8,853 nucleotides of DNA from JANXQG01 sp037147235 (GTDB taxonomy: Bacteria; Planctomycetota; Planctomycetia; Pirellulales; Thermoguttaceae), in contig JBAWVO010000269.1 of the NCBI GenBank assembly GCA_037147235.1, positions 1 to 8,853 on the forward strand. The letters run 5' to 3'. Shown here one piece after another: positions 1 to 5,951 of this stretch. A model generated the notes under the pieces. The model was given only the letters and a program-made list of their open reading frames with translations, did no database searches and was not told the DNA's origin. Numbering within the stretch: the first letter of the stretch is position 1; every line of letters begins with the position of its first letter. The position numbers were made by a program, and so were the translations under genes.

Positions 1-1
1 G

Positions 2-2095
2 CAGGGAGCGGTGGGCGGGGAGCAGGGAGCAGGGAGCGGGGAGCAAGCAGGGGGTGAGCAATCCTCTCCCAGTGGGCGAGGGGGAAAGCTGGAGCCGCGG
101 CAATGGGCCATGCTCGTTCAGCGGAGCCGACAGCTCAAGGAAACACTGCTGGGGCCTGCGGCGCCGGAGCAGTTGACGTTCAGCCTCCCCTGGTCGGGTT
201 CGCGGTTGATCGGCGGGGCGCGGCAGGTCGAGGTTCAGCGGAGCGAAATCTTCGAGTTGCTAGTCGAAGGCTTCTTTCCTCGGGTGCCGCTCGATGCCCG
301 ACCGAGTCGCCGCGGTTCAGGATTTCAGGAATTTGGGCTCCCCTTCGCGCCCGATCCGGCGGTCACCCGTTACTTGGCGGCCTTTCTCACGGCACACCGG
401 CATGTGGCCATGGAGGACGTCGAGTTGCCCGCCAACCAGGATCCGGCTCGGCCCGACATCGTGCTCTTCAACGGCGGCCTGTTTGAATCGCCCGTGCTGC
501 GGCAGCGGATGATCGACGCGTTGCGGCACATGTTCGGCGGCGACTGGGAACCGATCGTGCTGGACAATGACCGGCTTGACCTGGCCGTCGCTCACGGGGC
601 CGCCTACTATGGCATGGTCCGTCGCGGCCTCGGCGTGCGGATCGCAGCCGGATTGGCGCGAACGTATTATATCGGTGTCGGCGGGGATGGAGAAAGGGAG
701 AAAGGGGGGGGAGACGCGGAATCCTCCCCTGCTCCCCTGCCTTCCGCCCTTTGTCTCGTCCCGGCTGGAGTCGAGCCGGGTCACGATGTCAACCTGAGCG
801 AGCGGCGTTTCGATCTGCTGGTTTCTGAGCCGGTCGAGTTCCCGCTTTATGTTTCCAGCACGCGGCTTACGGATCGGCCGGGCGAACTGGTGACCTTCGA
901 TCGCGATCAGATGACGCCACTGCCGCCGATCCGCACGGTCCTGCGGACGCGAAAGAAAGGCGAGACGGAAACCGTTGCCGTCAATCTTCATGCAAGGCTC
1001 ACGGAGATCGGCACGTTGGATCTCTGGTGCAGCGAGATCGAAGGGAAGCGGAGCTGGCGATTGCAGTTCGACGTTCGCTCCACTACCCAGACCGATGTTG
1101 CCGCCCACAAGTCGGCGGCCGAGGGTGAGGGGTTTGTCGATGAGGCCATGTGGCAGGAATGTCTGGCAGCGGTCCAGCAGATCTTTGGCCCTGGCGGTGC
1201 CGAAAAGCCGGAAGGCCTGGTGAAGCGGCTTTCCGCCATAACGGGGATGAACCGCAACGCCTGGCCGACTTCGCTTTGCCGTCGTCTATGGGAAGCGTTG
1301 ATCGAGAACGAGGCTGGACGGCGAAAGAGCACGGTGCATGAAGCCCGCTGGCTCAACCTGATCGGCTTTGGGCTGCGGCCTGGCTATGGGCTGGCGGTGG
1401 ATGACTGGCGAGTCGCCGAGACGTGGCGACTTGTGCAAGGCAAGCTTGTCCATCCTTCCGCCTCGTCGCGATTGGAAGGTTGGATCCTCTGGCGGCGGAT
1501 CGGCGGCGGATTGCTGGCTGGTCAGCAGCAGGCCCTGGCCGAGCCGCTCTTGGGACCTATCCGCGGTATGCATCGACTGGTCGTCGGCGGCAAGGGGCGT
1601 GGTGGCGATTTTGGGTTCCAGCCGAACGAAACCGCCGAAATCTGGCGTCTGCTGGGGTCGCTGGAACTGCTGCCGGTATCGCTGAAAATCGAATTGGGCG
1701 AAATCCTGCTCGATCTGTTGCCTAAGCGGAAGATGGAGAACGTGCGGCCAGCAATCGTTTGGGCTGTCGGCCGTTTGGGCGCGCGGACGCCTCTGAAGGG
1801 TCCCTTGAATTCGGTCGTACCCGCGGAGACGGCCGGTCAATGGCTGAAGCGATTGATCGATGCCTTCGGCGGCGATCCGGTCGGATCGCTCGCGGTGATG
1901 CAGATCGCGCGCAAAACCGACGATCGTTATCGCGATCTTTCCCAGAAGCAGCGCGACGCCGCCGCCGCCTATCTCCTGAAGGAGAACGCCCCAAGCCATT
2001 TCATGACCCTTGTCCAAAGCGGTGGCAGCCTCGACCGCGAGGAGCAAGGGCTAGTCTTCGGCGAAGCTTTGCCCAAGGGATTGAGGTTGGGATAG
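2..2095 (+). CDS. Hsp70/DnaK-related protein with DUF3731-type C-terminal region (5' end outside window)
   Basis: The frame is open to the left edge, so the N-terminal ATPase lobe lies outside the window. The GTG at 11 falls inside a heptamer repeat and is unlikely to be the true start. Residue numbers below count from that GTG. Residues 145-170 (PDIVLFNGGLFESPVLRQR) match the nucleotide-binding GG-S/E motif region of actin-fold ATPases. Residues 186-206 (NDRLDLAVAHGAAYYG) match the Hsp70 'avA.GAa..g' helix. Residues 217-290 resemble the start of a substrate-binding beta domain (CLVPAGVEPG, then F-L). Residues 400-690 look like the 'DNA-K related protein' extension (DUF3731), with ITGMNRNAWPTSLCRRLWEAL and EARWLNLIGFGLRPGYG. 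Expected role: an ATP-dependent cytoplasmic chaperone-like protein with unknown clients. Two low-complexity stretches (residues 1-25 and about 225-246) look like in-frame insertions. Family assignment is strong; function is inferred from the family. Confidence 0.85.
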   Translation, partial: QGAVGGEQGAGSGEQAGGEQSSPSGRGGKLEPRQWAMLVQRSRQLKETLLGPAAPEQLTFSLPWSGSRLIGGARQVEVQRSEIFELLVEGFFPRVPLDARPSRRGSGFQEFGLPFAPDPAVTRYLAAFLTAHRHVAMEDVELPANQDPARPDIVLFNGGLFESPVLRQRMIDALRHMFGGDWEPIVLDNDRLDLAVAHGAAYYGMVRRGLGVRIAAGLARTYYIGVGGDGEREKGGGDAESSPAPLPSALCLVPAGVEPGHDVNLSERRFDLLVSEPVEFPLYVSSTRLTDRPGELVTFDRDQMTPLPPIRTVLRTRKKGETETVAVNLHARLTEIGTLDLWCSEIEGKRSWRLQFDVRSTTQTDVAAHKSAAEGEGFVDEAMWQECLAAVQQIFGPGGAEKPEGLVKRLSAITGMNRNAWPTSLCRRLWEALIENEAGRRKSTVHEARWLNLIGFGLRPGYGLAVDDWRVAETWRLVQGKLVHPSASSRLEGWILWRRIGGGLLAGQQQALAEPLLGPIRGMHRLVVGGKGRGGDFGFQPNETAEIWRLLGSLELLPVSLKIELGEILLDLLPKRKMENVRPAIVWAVGRLGARTPLKGPLNSVVPAETAGQWLKRLIDAFGGDPVGSLAVMQIARKTDDRYRDLSQKQRDAAAAYLLKENAPSHFMTLVQSGGSLDREEQGLVFGEALPKGLRLG
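4..45. repeat. Degenerate GGGAGCA heptamer array inside the Hsp70-like gene
   Basis: Six consecutive 7-bp units can be read: gggagcg, gtgggcg, gggagca, gggagca, gggagcg, gggagca. The degraded remainder runs to about position 59. Because 7 is not a multiple of 3, the encoded peptide repeats every three units (21 bp), giving the Gly/Glu/Gln-rich stretch GGEQGAGSGEQAGGEQ. The array starts at or before the window edge. It is translated only if the Hsp70-like frame truly runs through it; the recognisable protein resumes at LEPRQWAMLV (residue 27). Confidence 0.7.
683..762. repeat. Low-complexity imperfect inverted repeat inserted in-frame in the Hsp70-like gene
   Basis: A purine-rich arm (about 683-720, with AGAAAGGGAGAAAGGG) is followed by a pyrimidine-rich arm (about 721-762, with CTCCCCTGCTCCCCTG, then CGCCCTTTGTCTCGTCCC). 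The reverse complement of the second arm aligns imperfectly with the first, so the segment could fold back on itself. It encodes about 20 residues rich in G, E, K, S and P between YYIGVG and ALCLVPAGV, two blocks that I expect to be nearly adjacent in relatives. Its composition differs sharply from the flanking codons. I see no clear target duplication. Confidence 0.55.
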
Positions 2096-2293
2096 AACAG
2101 GCCATGGCAACGCAAGAGAATTGCAAAGTCGCTCGTAGTTCCATCTTTAGGCGGTCCCCCTACGCAATTTCCGCCTACTTATGAGTCAAGATTTCTTATA
2201 ATCTGTCGAACTGGATACCCCAGAAAATCAATTCGTACTGAACCCGGGCCAAACAGTTGTTCGAGCCTTTTCAACGGGGCACGGCACGCCCCC
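2096..2293. other. Intergenic region with a possible weak hairpin
   Basis: This gap lies between the convergent Hsp70-like and membrane-protein genes. A perfect 7-bp inverted repeat, TAGGCGG (2148-2154) and CCGCCTA (2171-2177) with a 16-nt loop, sits about 50 nt after the Hsp70-like stop codon. It lacks a following T-run, so it is at best a weak terminator candidate. A 27-codon ORF from ATG 2104 has no recognisable product or ribosome-binding site and is not called. Confidence 0.35.
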
Positions 2294-2363
2294 GTAGGAT
2301 GGACTTCCAAGTCCGTCCGTTTCCCCTCTTAGCGGTCAGGACGGACTTGGAAGTCCATCCTAC
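2294..2363. repeat. Perfect 25-bp inverted repeat of the dispersed 'DFQVRPD' type
   Basis: The left arm at 2294-2318 (GTAGGATGGACTTCC then AAGTCCGTCC) is the exact reverse complement of the right arm at 2339-2363, with a 20-nt loop (2319-2338). Each arm also contains GGACTT-2 nt-AAGTCC, so the structure is nested. From general familiarity, this repeat type recurs in planctomycete genomes and gives spurious peptides such as MDFQVRPD. It sits between two converging genes and could end transcription from both sides, although no T-run follows. Its loop supplies the stop codon of the minus-strand membrane-protein gene. Confidence 0.85.
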
Positions 2364-3282
2364 TCAAACTCTCTGCGTCGGTCGCAGGTGCTTCCCTGTG
2401 CTGAGATTTGACCATGGAGTCTACGATTAGCGCTGTCACAGCGTCAAAGTCATTTCGCGAGGGAAACATTACCCTGGCCAGGAAATACTTGCCATTACGA
2501 TGGGTTAGAAAAAGGCCCATCGGAGCAAATCGCAACTGTGCGATCTCTCGAAAGGCAATTTGGATCTCCTGAGTAGACAGACCCGACCAATGGGGTTTCG
2601 GAAGGATGAGTTGGTCCTCAGTAAACGCGACACGCCGTTGCTGTGTGAAAGCACTGACTACCAGCGACCCAATGGCAATAAGACCAAGAGGGCCAATAGC
2701 AATCGCCATTATGGACAAAAATATGTCGTGCTCTTGAAACCCGAAATAGGACAACTCCAATTCACCGCCAAGGCACATGAGAAACAAGGAAACGGCAAAG
2801 AGGCGGTTTGGCCGATAAGGGAATTGTTGCGGTTCACACCCAGTCGAAGGTATCGCCAGATGGGAATCGTTGGTTGCGCTCGTCGATCGCCGAGCATTGC
2901 AACGAGTCCCGACTTCCCGTATCACCCACAAGCCCAGAGCAACAGGTGTCAGGACGATGGCACCAATGACCCCGCCGACGAAGCCACAGAGGAGTGCGCC
3001 TTCAGCCATCTTTCCGATCCCTTTGCAGGCTCCTTGCTGCGCGCCCGAGATTATTCCCGTCAAGAGGCCGGTGACCCCAAACAGAACAACCAGCAGCCAG
3101 GGATTCTCAAGAAAGAGCCTGGGTTGATAAATGAGTAACCAGGGCTTTGCAATGATCTCCCGCAAAGTGAGCTGGCGTAACCACGCGACCGTTCCCGGAT
3201 AAATATTCTTGCCAGAATCCATCCCTATCGGTCCATTCTTAGGCTGGAAGTCCCTGTCAGACGCCTCGTCGAGACTGTCCAA
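2329..3282 (-). CDS. Hypothetical four-helix membrane protein with C-terminal cytosolic beta-rich domain, altered at both ends
   Basis: No named family is recognised. Hydrophobic segments at about residues 61-81, 95-121, 161-177 and 187-212 suggest four transmembrane helices in two pairs. They are separated by a polar linker (about 122-160). The soluble tail at about 217-290 (RRVAFTEDQLILP, then IAFREIAQLRFAPMGLFLTHRNGKYFLARVMFPSRNDFD) resembles a bacterial PH-like domain by its strand pattern; this is an inference. The current frame begins at a TTG (3280-3282) with a weak AGGT upstream; ATG 3220-3222 is an alternative. The original start was almost certainly ATG 3516-3518, now cut off by the element at 3288-3470. 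The last 11 residues (SRMDFQVRPDR) come from the inverted repeat, so the natural C-terminus was probably different. The gene may be a decaying pseudogene or a still-translated truncated form. Confidence 0.6.
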   Translation of the reverse strand: MDSLDEASDRDFQPKNGPIGMDSGKNIYPGTVAWLRQLTLREIIAKPWLLIYQPRLFLENPWLLVVLFGVTGLLTGIISGAQQGACKGIGKMAEGALLCGFVGGVIGAIVLTPVALGLWVIREVGTRCNARRSTSATNDSHLAIPSTGCEPQQFPYRPNRLFAVSLFLMCLGGELELSYFGFQEHDIFLSIMAIAIGPLGLIAIGSLVVSAFTQQRRVAFTEDQLILPKPHWSGLSTQEIQIAFREIAQLRFAPMGLFLTHRNGKYFLARVMFPSRNDFDAVTALIVDSMVKSQHREAPATDAESLSRMDFQVRPDR

Positions 3283-3287
3283 TTTTT
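3280..3287. repeat. Target-site duplication, left copy (CAATTTTT)
   Basis: This is an 8-bp direct repeat immediately outside the left end of the MITE-like element and identical to 3471-3478. On the minus strand it contains the TTG codon that now opens the membrane-protein frame. Confidence 0.85.
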
Positions 3288-3470
3288 CGACCTGTACGAT
3301 TGGTTTTGTTGGTCTGTTCGTCCAACCTAGAATTGCAACTCGTTTGGTAGCTTATGGTTCCGTGTTTTGGCAGTCGGTCCCGCAGAAGTCACCGAAAAGC
3401 GTGTCGAGTACAGTAGACCGGTGTTTTCCTCGGTAGTTATGGGCATGCCCAAAATCAATCGTACAGGTCG
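3288..3470. mobile_element. 183-bp MITE-like non-autonomous element
   Basis: The ends are inverted repeats of 21 bp: the left end at 3288-3308 begins CGACCTGTACGATTG, and the right end at 3450-3470 finishes CAATCGTACAGGTCG. They match at 20 of 21 positions (G/A mismatch at position 16). A perfect 8-bp direct repeat, CAATTTTT, abuts both ends exactly. The interior has no transposase and no convincing ORF. It includes a GGGCATGCCC palindrome (3441-3450) next to the right end and a small GTTGG/CCAAC fold near the left end. An 8-bp duplication is compatible with several DDE transposase families, so the mobilising family cannot be named from this sequence. The insertion lies after codon 16 of the minus-strand membrane-protein gene. 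Confidence 0.85.
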
Positions 3471-3478
3471 CAATTTTT
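3471..3478. repeat. Target-site duplication, right copy (CAATTTTT)
   Basis: This copy is identical to 3280-3287 and directly abuts the right terminal inverted repeat. On the minus strand it ends the displaced first 16 codons of the interrupted gene (CAA AAA TTG). Confidence 0.85.
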
Positions 3479-3518
3479 GCGCATCAGAGTCCGTGCCACC
3501 AGAATCCTTGATTGACAT
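3471..3518 (-). pseudogene. Displaced 5' end (first 16 codons) of the interrupted membrane-protein gene
   Basis: The ATG at 3516-3518 is preceded on the minus strand by AGGA with 7-nt spacing, a good ribosome-binding site. It encodes MSIKDSGGTDSDAQKL up to the junction with the MITE-like element. If 183 bp plus one 8-bp duplication are removed, codon TTG (Leu16) is followed directly by GAC AGT CTC. This is exactly the frame of the downstream ORF (DSLDEASDRDF), giving a continuous protein of about 332 residues. With the element present, translation from this ATG runs into it and stops at 3327-3329 after 63 codons. Confidence 0.8.
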
Positions 3519-3704
3519 CGTTGTGTCCTAATGAAGGGTTAATGCAAGCTGATTACTACAAGCTGATTACACAGGCCAGAATGCTGTCTATAATCAGCCT
3601 GTAGTATCGTACTTCGTCAAAGCAAGCGTGCCAACGACGAGTGCCAGGATCGCCGGCCTAATTCTTGCAAAACTTTGTAGCTACGAGTCGCTACAACACG
3701 ACAA
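3519..3704. other. Non-coding gap downstream of the antitoxin-like gene
   Basis: No ORF with recognisable content was found on either strand. In particular, there is no DUF3368/PIN-like toxin, which commonly follows UPF0175 genes. The region holds the ribosome-binding site of the interrupted gene (AGGA at 3526-3529 on the minus strand) and the repeat/hairpin at 3545-3606. I see nothing specific in 3607-3704. Confidence 0.5.
3545..3606. repeat. Direct repeat plus 16-bp imperfect hairpin
   Basis: CAAGCTGATTAC occurs twice, at 3545-3556 and 3559-3570, with a 14-bp period. An inverted copy (TAATCAGCCTGTAGTA, 3591-3606) pairs with TACTACAAGCTGATTA (3554-3569) at 15 of 16 positions, with a 21-nt loop. 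The structure lies about 40-90 nt upstream of the original start of the interrupted gene and about 100 nt beyond the antitoxin-like gene. It could be an operator, an attenuator or a repeat remnant. No T-run follows on either strand, so a simple terminator is unlikely. Confidence 0.6.
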
Positions 3705-3971
3705 TCACGATTTGAGCAGCCGATTCAATGTGACGCGATCGTTTTCGTAATCCGTCAATGAGTAGGGTGCGTCAACCTGATGTTCCTTCATTATGCCCTC
3801 GGCTTGGTAAACGGATATGCCCAACATTTCCGCGACCTGGCCAATGCTGATTTTCTCCGATTGATACCAAGCGATCGCCAGCGATTCCTTCGCAGCCTTC
3901 CCCAGATCATGCCCCAATTGGTCGTAGAGCGTTTGCTCCATCGTATCGGGAATTTCGATAGTAACTTTCAT
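3705..3971 (-). CDS. UPF0175 family protein (antitoxin-like)
   Basis: The 88-residue product begins MKVTIEIPDTMEQTLYDQLG, an N-terminal strand typical of the family. A helical region follows (AAKESLAIAWYQSEKISIGQVAEMLGISVYQAEGIMKEH), with a helix-turn-helix look at about residues 43-66. It ends with the family-typical Y-L-DYENDRVTLNRLL. UPF0175 proteins are usually the DNA-binding antitoxin partner of a DUF3368/PIN-like toxin; no such toxin gene is adjacent here. ATG 3971 is preferred over GTG 3980 because AAAGG lies 8 nt before the ATG and directly abuts the GTG. The gene is transcribed away from the histidine kinase gene and has its own promoter candidate at 3999-4027. Autoregulation at that promoter would fit the family but is inferred. 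Confidence 0.85.
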   Translation of the reverse strand: MKVTIEIPDTMEQTLYDQLGHDLGKAAKESLAIAWYQSEKISIGQVAEMLGISVYQAEGIMKEHQVDAPYSLTDYENDRVTLNRLLKS

Positions 3972-3998
3972 CTTCCTCACCTTTGTAGTTGCCTCTTA

Positions 3999-4027
3999 AG
4001 CCTATCGAACAAGCGGGGTGGAGTCAA
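3999..4027 (-). promoter_or_regulatory. Sigma70-like promoter for the UPF0175 gene
   Basis: On the minus strand, TTGACT (4022-4027) is followed after 17 nt by TAGGCT (3999-4004). The predicted start is near 3992, leaving a leader of about 20 nt to ATG 3971. The -35 is good and the -10 is weak. Confidence 0.45.
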
Positions 4028-4044
4028 GTTCACGGCAGATGGAA

Positions 4045-4074
4045 TTGACATGACCCCCACGCGCTGGGTAAGGT
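4045..4074 (+). promoter_or_regulatory. Possible promoter for the sensor kinase gene
   Basis: A consensus TTGACA lies at 4045-4050, with TAAGGT (4069-4074) 18 nt downstream as a poor -10. The start would fall near 4081, which fits translation from ATG 4097 better than from GTG 4073. It is back to back with the minus-strand promoter, with the two -35 boxes 17 bp apart. Confidence 0.35.
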
Positions 4075-4096
4075 GGATGGTAGGAACCAACGTAAA

Positions 4097-5500
4097 ATGC
4101 GCCGGCCGATCCAAATCCAGTTGCTCCTGCCCACGCTCTCGGTCGTGGTTTTGGCGATCGCGCTGGCCAGCGGTGCCAGCGGCTATTTCGGCGCGATGCG
4201 CCAGCGGCAATCGCAGGAAGAAAGCCTGCGGCGAGTCGTCTCCACGCTCACGGAAGGTCGCTTCCCGCTCACCGAAGCCGTGTTGCGGCAGATGAGCGGG
4301 CTATCCGGGGCCGAGTTCGTCTTCCTCGACACAAATCAAGAGGTGCTCGCCCACACGTTATCGCTCTCTCCACAAGATCAGCAGCAGTTGGTAAGCCTTC
4401 CCAGCAGCAAGCAACCCGGAGAAACGGAACTGCGGGAGATGGACGCGCAGCCAAGCCTGGAACTGACCGGTCGCGTCTACTTGGGCGAGCGGACCGCAAT
4501 CGTGGGGCGTGGCCCCGGCACGGTATCCGGTTCGTTGGTGGTGCTTTACTCGCAAGACCGCTGGTCGGCTGCTATGTGGCAGGCCGCCTATCCCGCGCTG
4601 GTGGCCGGCGCGGTTGCCGTGCTGGCCGTGGTCCTTGTTGCCACGCTCCTGGCCCGTCGCTTCGTGCGGCCCATTCGCCAACTGGGCGATCAAACCGCCC
4701 GCATTGCCCAAGGCGACTTCACGCCGGTCGGCGTGGGCAAAGTGGATGACGAGCTTCGCGATCTGGCCGTTTCCATCAATCGCATGACCGAGCGGCTGGG
4801 CCAATATGAACGCGAAGTCCGCCGCAGCGAGCAGCTTCGTACCCTGGGGCAACTCGGGGCGGGCATGGCCCACCAGCTTCGCAATGCGGCCACCGGCGGG
4901 CGGATGGCCATCGAACTCCACCAGCGGCAATGTGCGGCGGCCACCGCTGAGGATCTGGAGGTGGCCCTGCGGCAGCTTCGTCTGATGGAATCGTACTTGC
5001 AGCGGTTCCTCACGCTCAGTCGCCCCAAGAGCCAAGTCCACGAGATCGTGCAGTTGGCCGCCCTGGTGGACGATGTCTGTTCCCTGGTGCGTCCTGCCTG
5101 TCTTCACGCCGGCATCGAATTAACGGCCCTGAAGCCGGACGAGCCGCTCTGCGTGCAAGGCGACCCGGAGGAATTGAGGCAGTTGCTCGTGAACTTGGCC
5201 CTCAACGCCGTGGACGCCACGAGCGGCCACGGGCAATCATCGGCACGGATCGTCGTGGCCCTGGAAGCGATCGATGCAAGCCGTTGTGTGCTCTGCGTCC
5301 GCGATACGGGGCCAGGTCCATCGGTTGAGGTTTCCTCGCGGCTCTTCGAGCCTTTCGTGACCGGCAAGCCCGAAGGCACCGGCCTGGGCCTCTTCGTCGC
5401 CCGGCAGATCGCGGAGGATCACGGCGGCTTGATCCGCTGGCAGCGGTGCGAGGGGATGACGGAGTTCAGAGTGGAGTTGCCGGTGACGTCTAATGCTTGA
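4097..5500 (+). CDS. Membrane-bound sensor histidine kinase (HAMP, HisKA, HATPase)
   Basis: The 467-residue product autophosphorylates on histidine and passes phosphate to a response regulator. Order of parts: first membrane helix at about residues 8-30; an extracytoplasmic sensor region at about 32-160 of unrecognised type; second helix at about 163-186 (YPALVAGAVAVLAVVLVATLLA); HAMP linker at about 187-240 (RPIRQLGDQTARIAQGDF); H-box LGAGMAHQLRNA with His259; ATPase N-box LVNLALNAVDA (Asn366/Asn370); G1 DTGPG (Asp403); F/G2 LFEPF then EGTGLGL (about 417-432). All ATP-binding motifs are present. The residue after the phosphorylated His is Gln rather than the usual Glu. ATG 4097 is chosen because AGGA lies 11 nt upstream; GTG 4073 (475 residues) lacks a spaced site. 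No response regulator gene is adjacent. The last 11 bp overlap the end of the convergent HEPN-like gene. Confidence 0.9.
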   Translation: MRRPIQIQLLLPTLSVVVLAIALASGASGYFGAMRQRQSQEESLRRVVSTLTEGRFPLTEAVLRQMSGLSGAEFVFLDTNQEVLAHTLSLSPQDQQQLVSLPSSKQPGETELREMDAQPSLELTGRVYLGERTAIVGRGPGTVSGSLVVLYSQDRWSAAMWQAAYPALVAGAVAVLAVVLVATLLARRFVRPIRQLGDQTARIAQGDFTPVGVGKVDDELRDLAVSINRMTERLGQYEREVRRSEQLRTLGQLGAGMAHQLRNAATGGRMAIELHQRQCAAATAEDLEVALRQLRLMESYLQRFLTLSRPKSQVHEIVQLAALVDDVCSLVRPACLHAGIELTALKPDEPLCVQGDPEELRQLLVNLALNAVDATSGHGQSSARIVVALEAIDASRCVLCVRDTGPGPSVEVSSRLFEPFVTGKPEGTGLGLFVARQIAEDHGGLIRWQRCEGMTEFRVELPVTSNA

Positions 5501-5951
5501 AAGGCACTTCCGGCTTTGAAACCGGCAGCCTCAATACGTTTGCCGCGTAATCTCGAACCTTCGCGCGGAAATGAGTCAGGGCAGGCTCCTGCTGGCACGC
5601 ATCCAGTAGGCGAAGAATCACTCGGGCGGTCTGTACTTGTGATTTGGCGTTTCTCCCATCCCGGTTAGTCGAATTCCGAAGTTCGTAGTCGGCGATGTTC
5701 CTTTGCTTGCGCAGAGTTTGTAGCTGAGAACCTGCCTGAAAGCCAGCCGCATCTCCACATTCCAGGAGACAGAGCCGCACCTTGTGATGTGATTCTGGGC
5801 CCAAAGGCAACGAAATGCCAGCCTCGACCAGTATCTGAACTGCCGCATGAAAGGTTCCGTAGTAGGCACGGCTGACCGAAGTCCTAAATTCGGCCTCGTT
5901 GTCGCCATTGCTCAATCGTGCCGCCAAATCCATGAAGTCGTTCGGAATCAT
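5490..5951 (-). CDS. HEPN/UPF0332-like protein, candidate toxin of a two-gene module
   Basis: The 153-residue, mainly helical product carries two hallmarks of HEPN proteins of the UPF0332 type. The first is the helix EFRTSVSRAYYGTFHAAVQIL (about residues 21-41). The second is LRKQRNIADYEL (80-91), the RNxADY motif in place of the classical Rx4-6H. HEPN proteins are often RNases or partners of nucleotidyltransferase-type antitoxins; this activity is inferred. The ATG at 5949-5951 overlaps the upstream stop codon as ATGA, which indicates translational coupling. An in-frame start further upstream (6023) would overlap the upstream gene extensively and adds non-family sequence. The gene ends inside the last codons of the convergent kinase gene. 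Confidence 0.75.
   Translation of the reverse strand: MIPNDFMDLAARLSNGDNEAEFRTSVSRAYYGTFHAAVQILVEAGISLPLGPESHHKVRLCLLECGDAAGFQAGSQLQTLRKQRNIADYELRNSTNRDGRNAKSQVQTARVILRLLDACQQEPALTHFRAKVRDYAANVLRLPVSKPEVPFKH

Noticed and set aside
317..1108. Long minus-strand ORF (263 codons) opposite the Hsp70-like gene
   Set aside because: It lies wholly inside a well-supported gene, has no recognisable domain and has Arg/Pro/Gln-rich shadow composition.
1286..2047. Minus-strand ORF of 253 codons opposite the Hsp70-like gene
   Set aside because: Antisense shadow of a GC-rich coding region with no family features.
2560..3138. Plus-strand ORF of 192 codons opposite the membrane-protein gene
   Set aside because: Its composition is incoherent, while the minus strand shows four clear hydrophobic helices and a soluble domain.
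3327..3518. 63-codon minus-strand ORF as an independent small gene
   Set aside because: Its first 16 codons are the displaced start of the interrupted gene and the rest is translation into the MITE-like element.
3288..3606. CRISPR-like or larger composite mobile element formed by the MITE plus the adjacent hairpin
   Set aside because: The repeats differ in sequence, the 8-bp duplication bounds only 3288-3470, and there are no regularly spaced units.
4358..5107. Minus-strand ORF of 249 codons opposite the sensor kinase
   Set aside because: Shadow of the kinase gene, which has complete HAMP, H-box and ATPase motifs on the plus strand.
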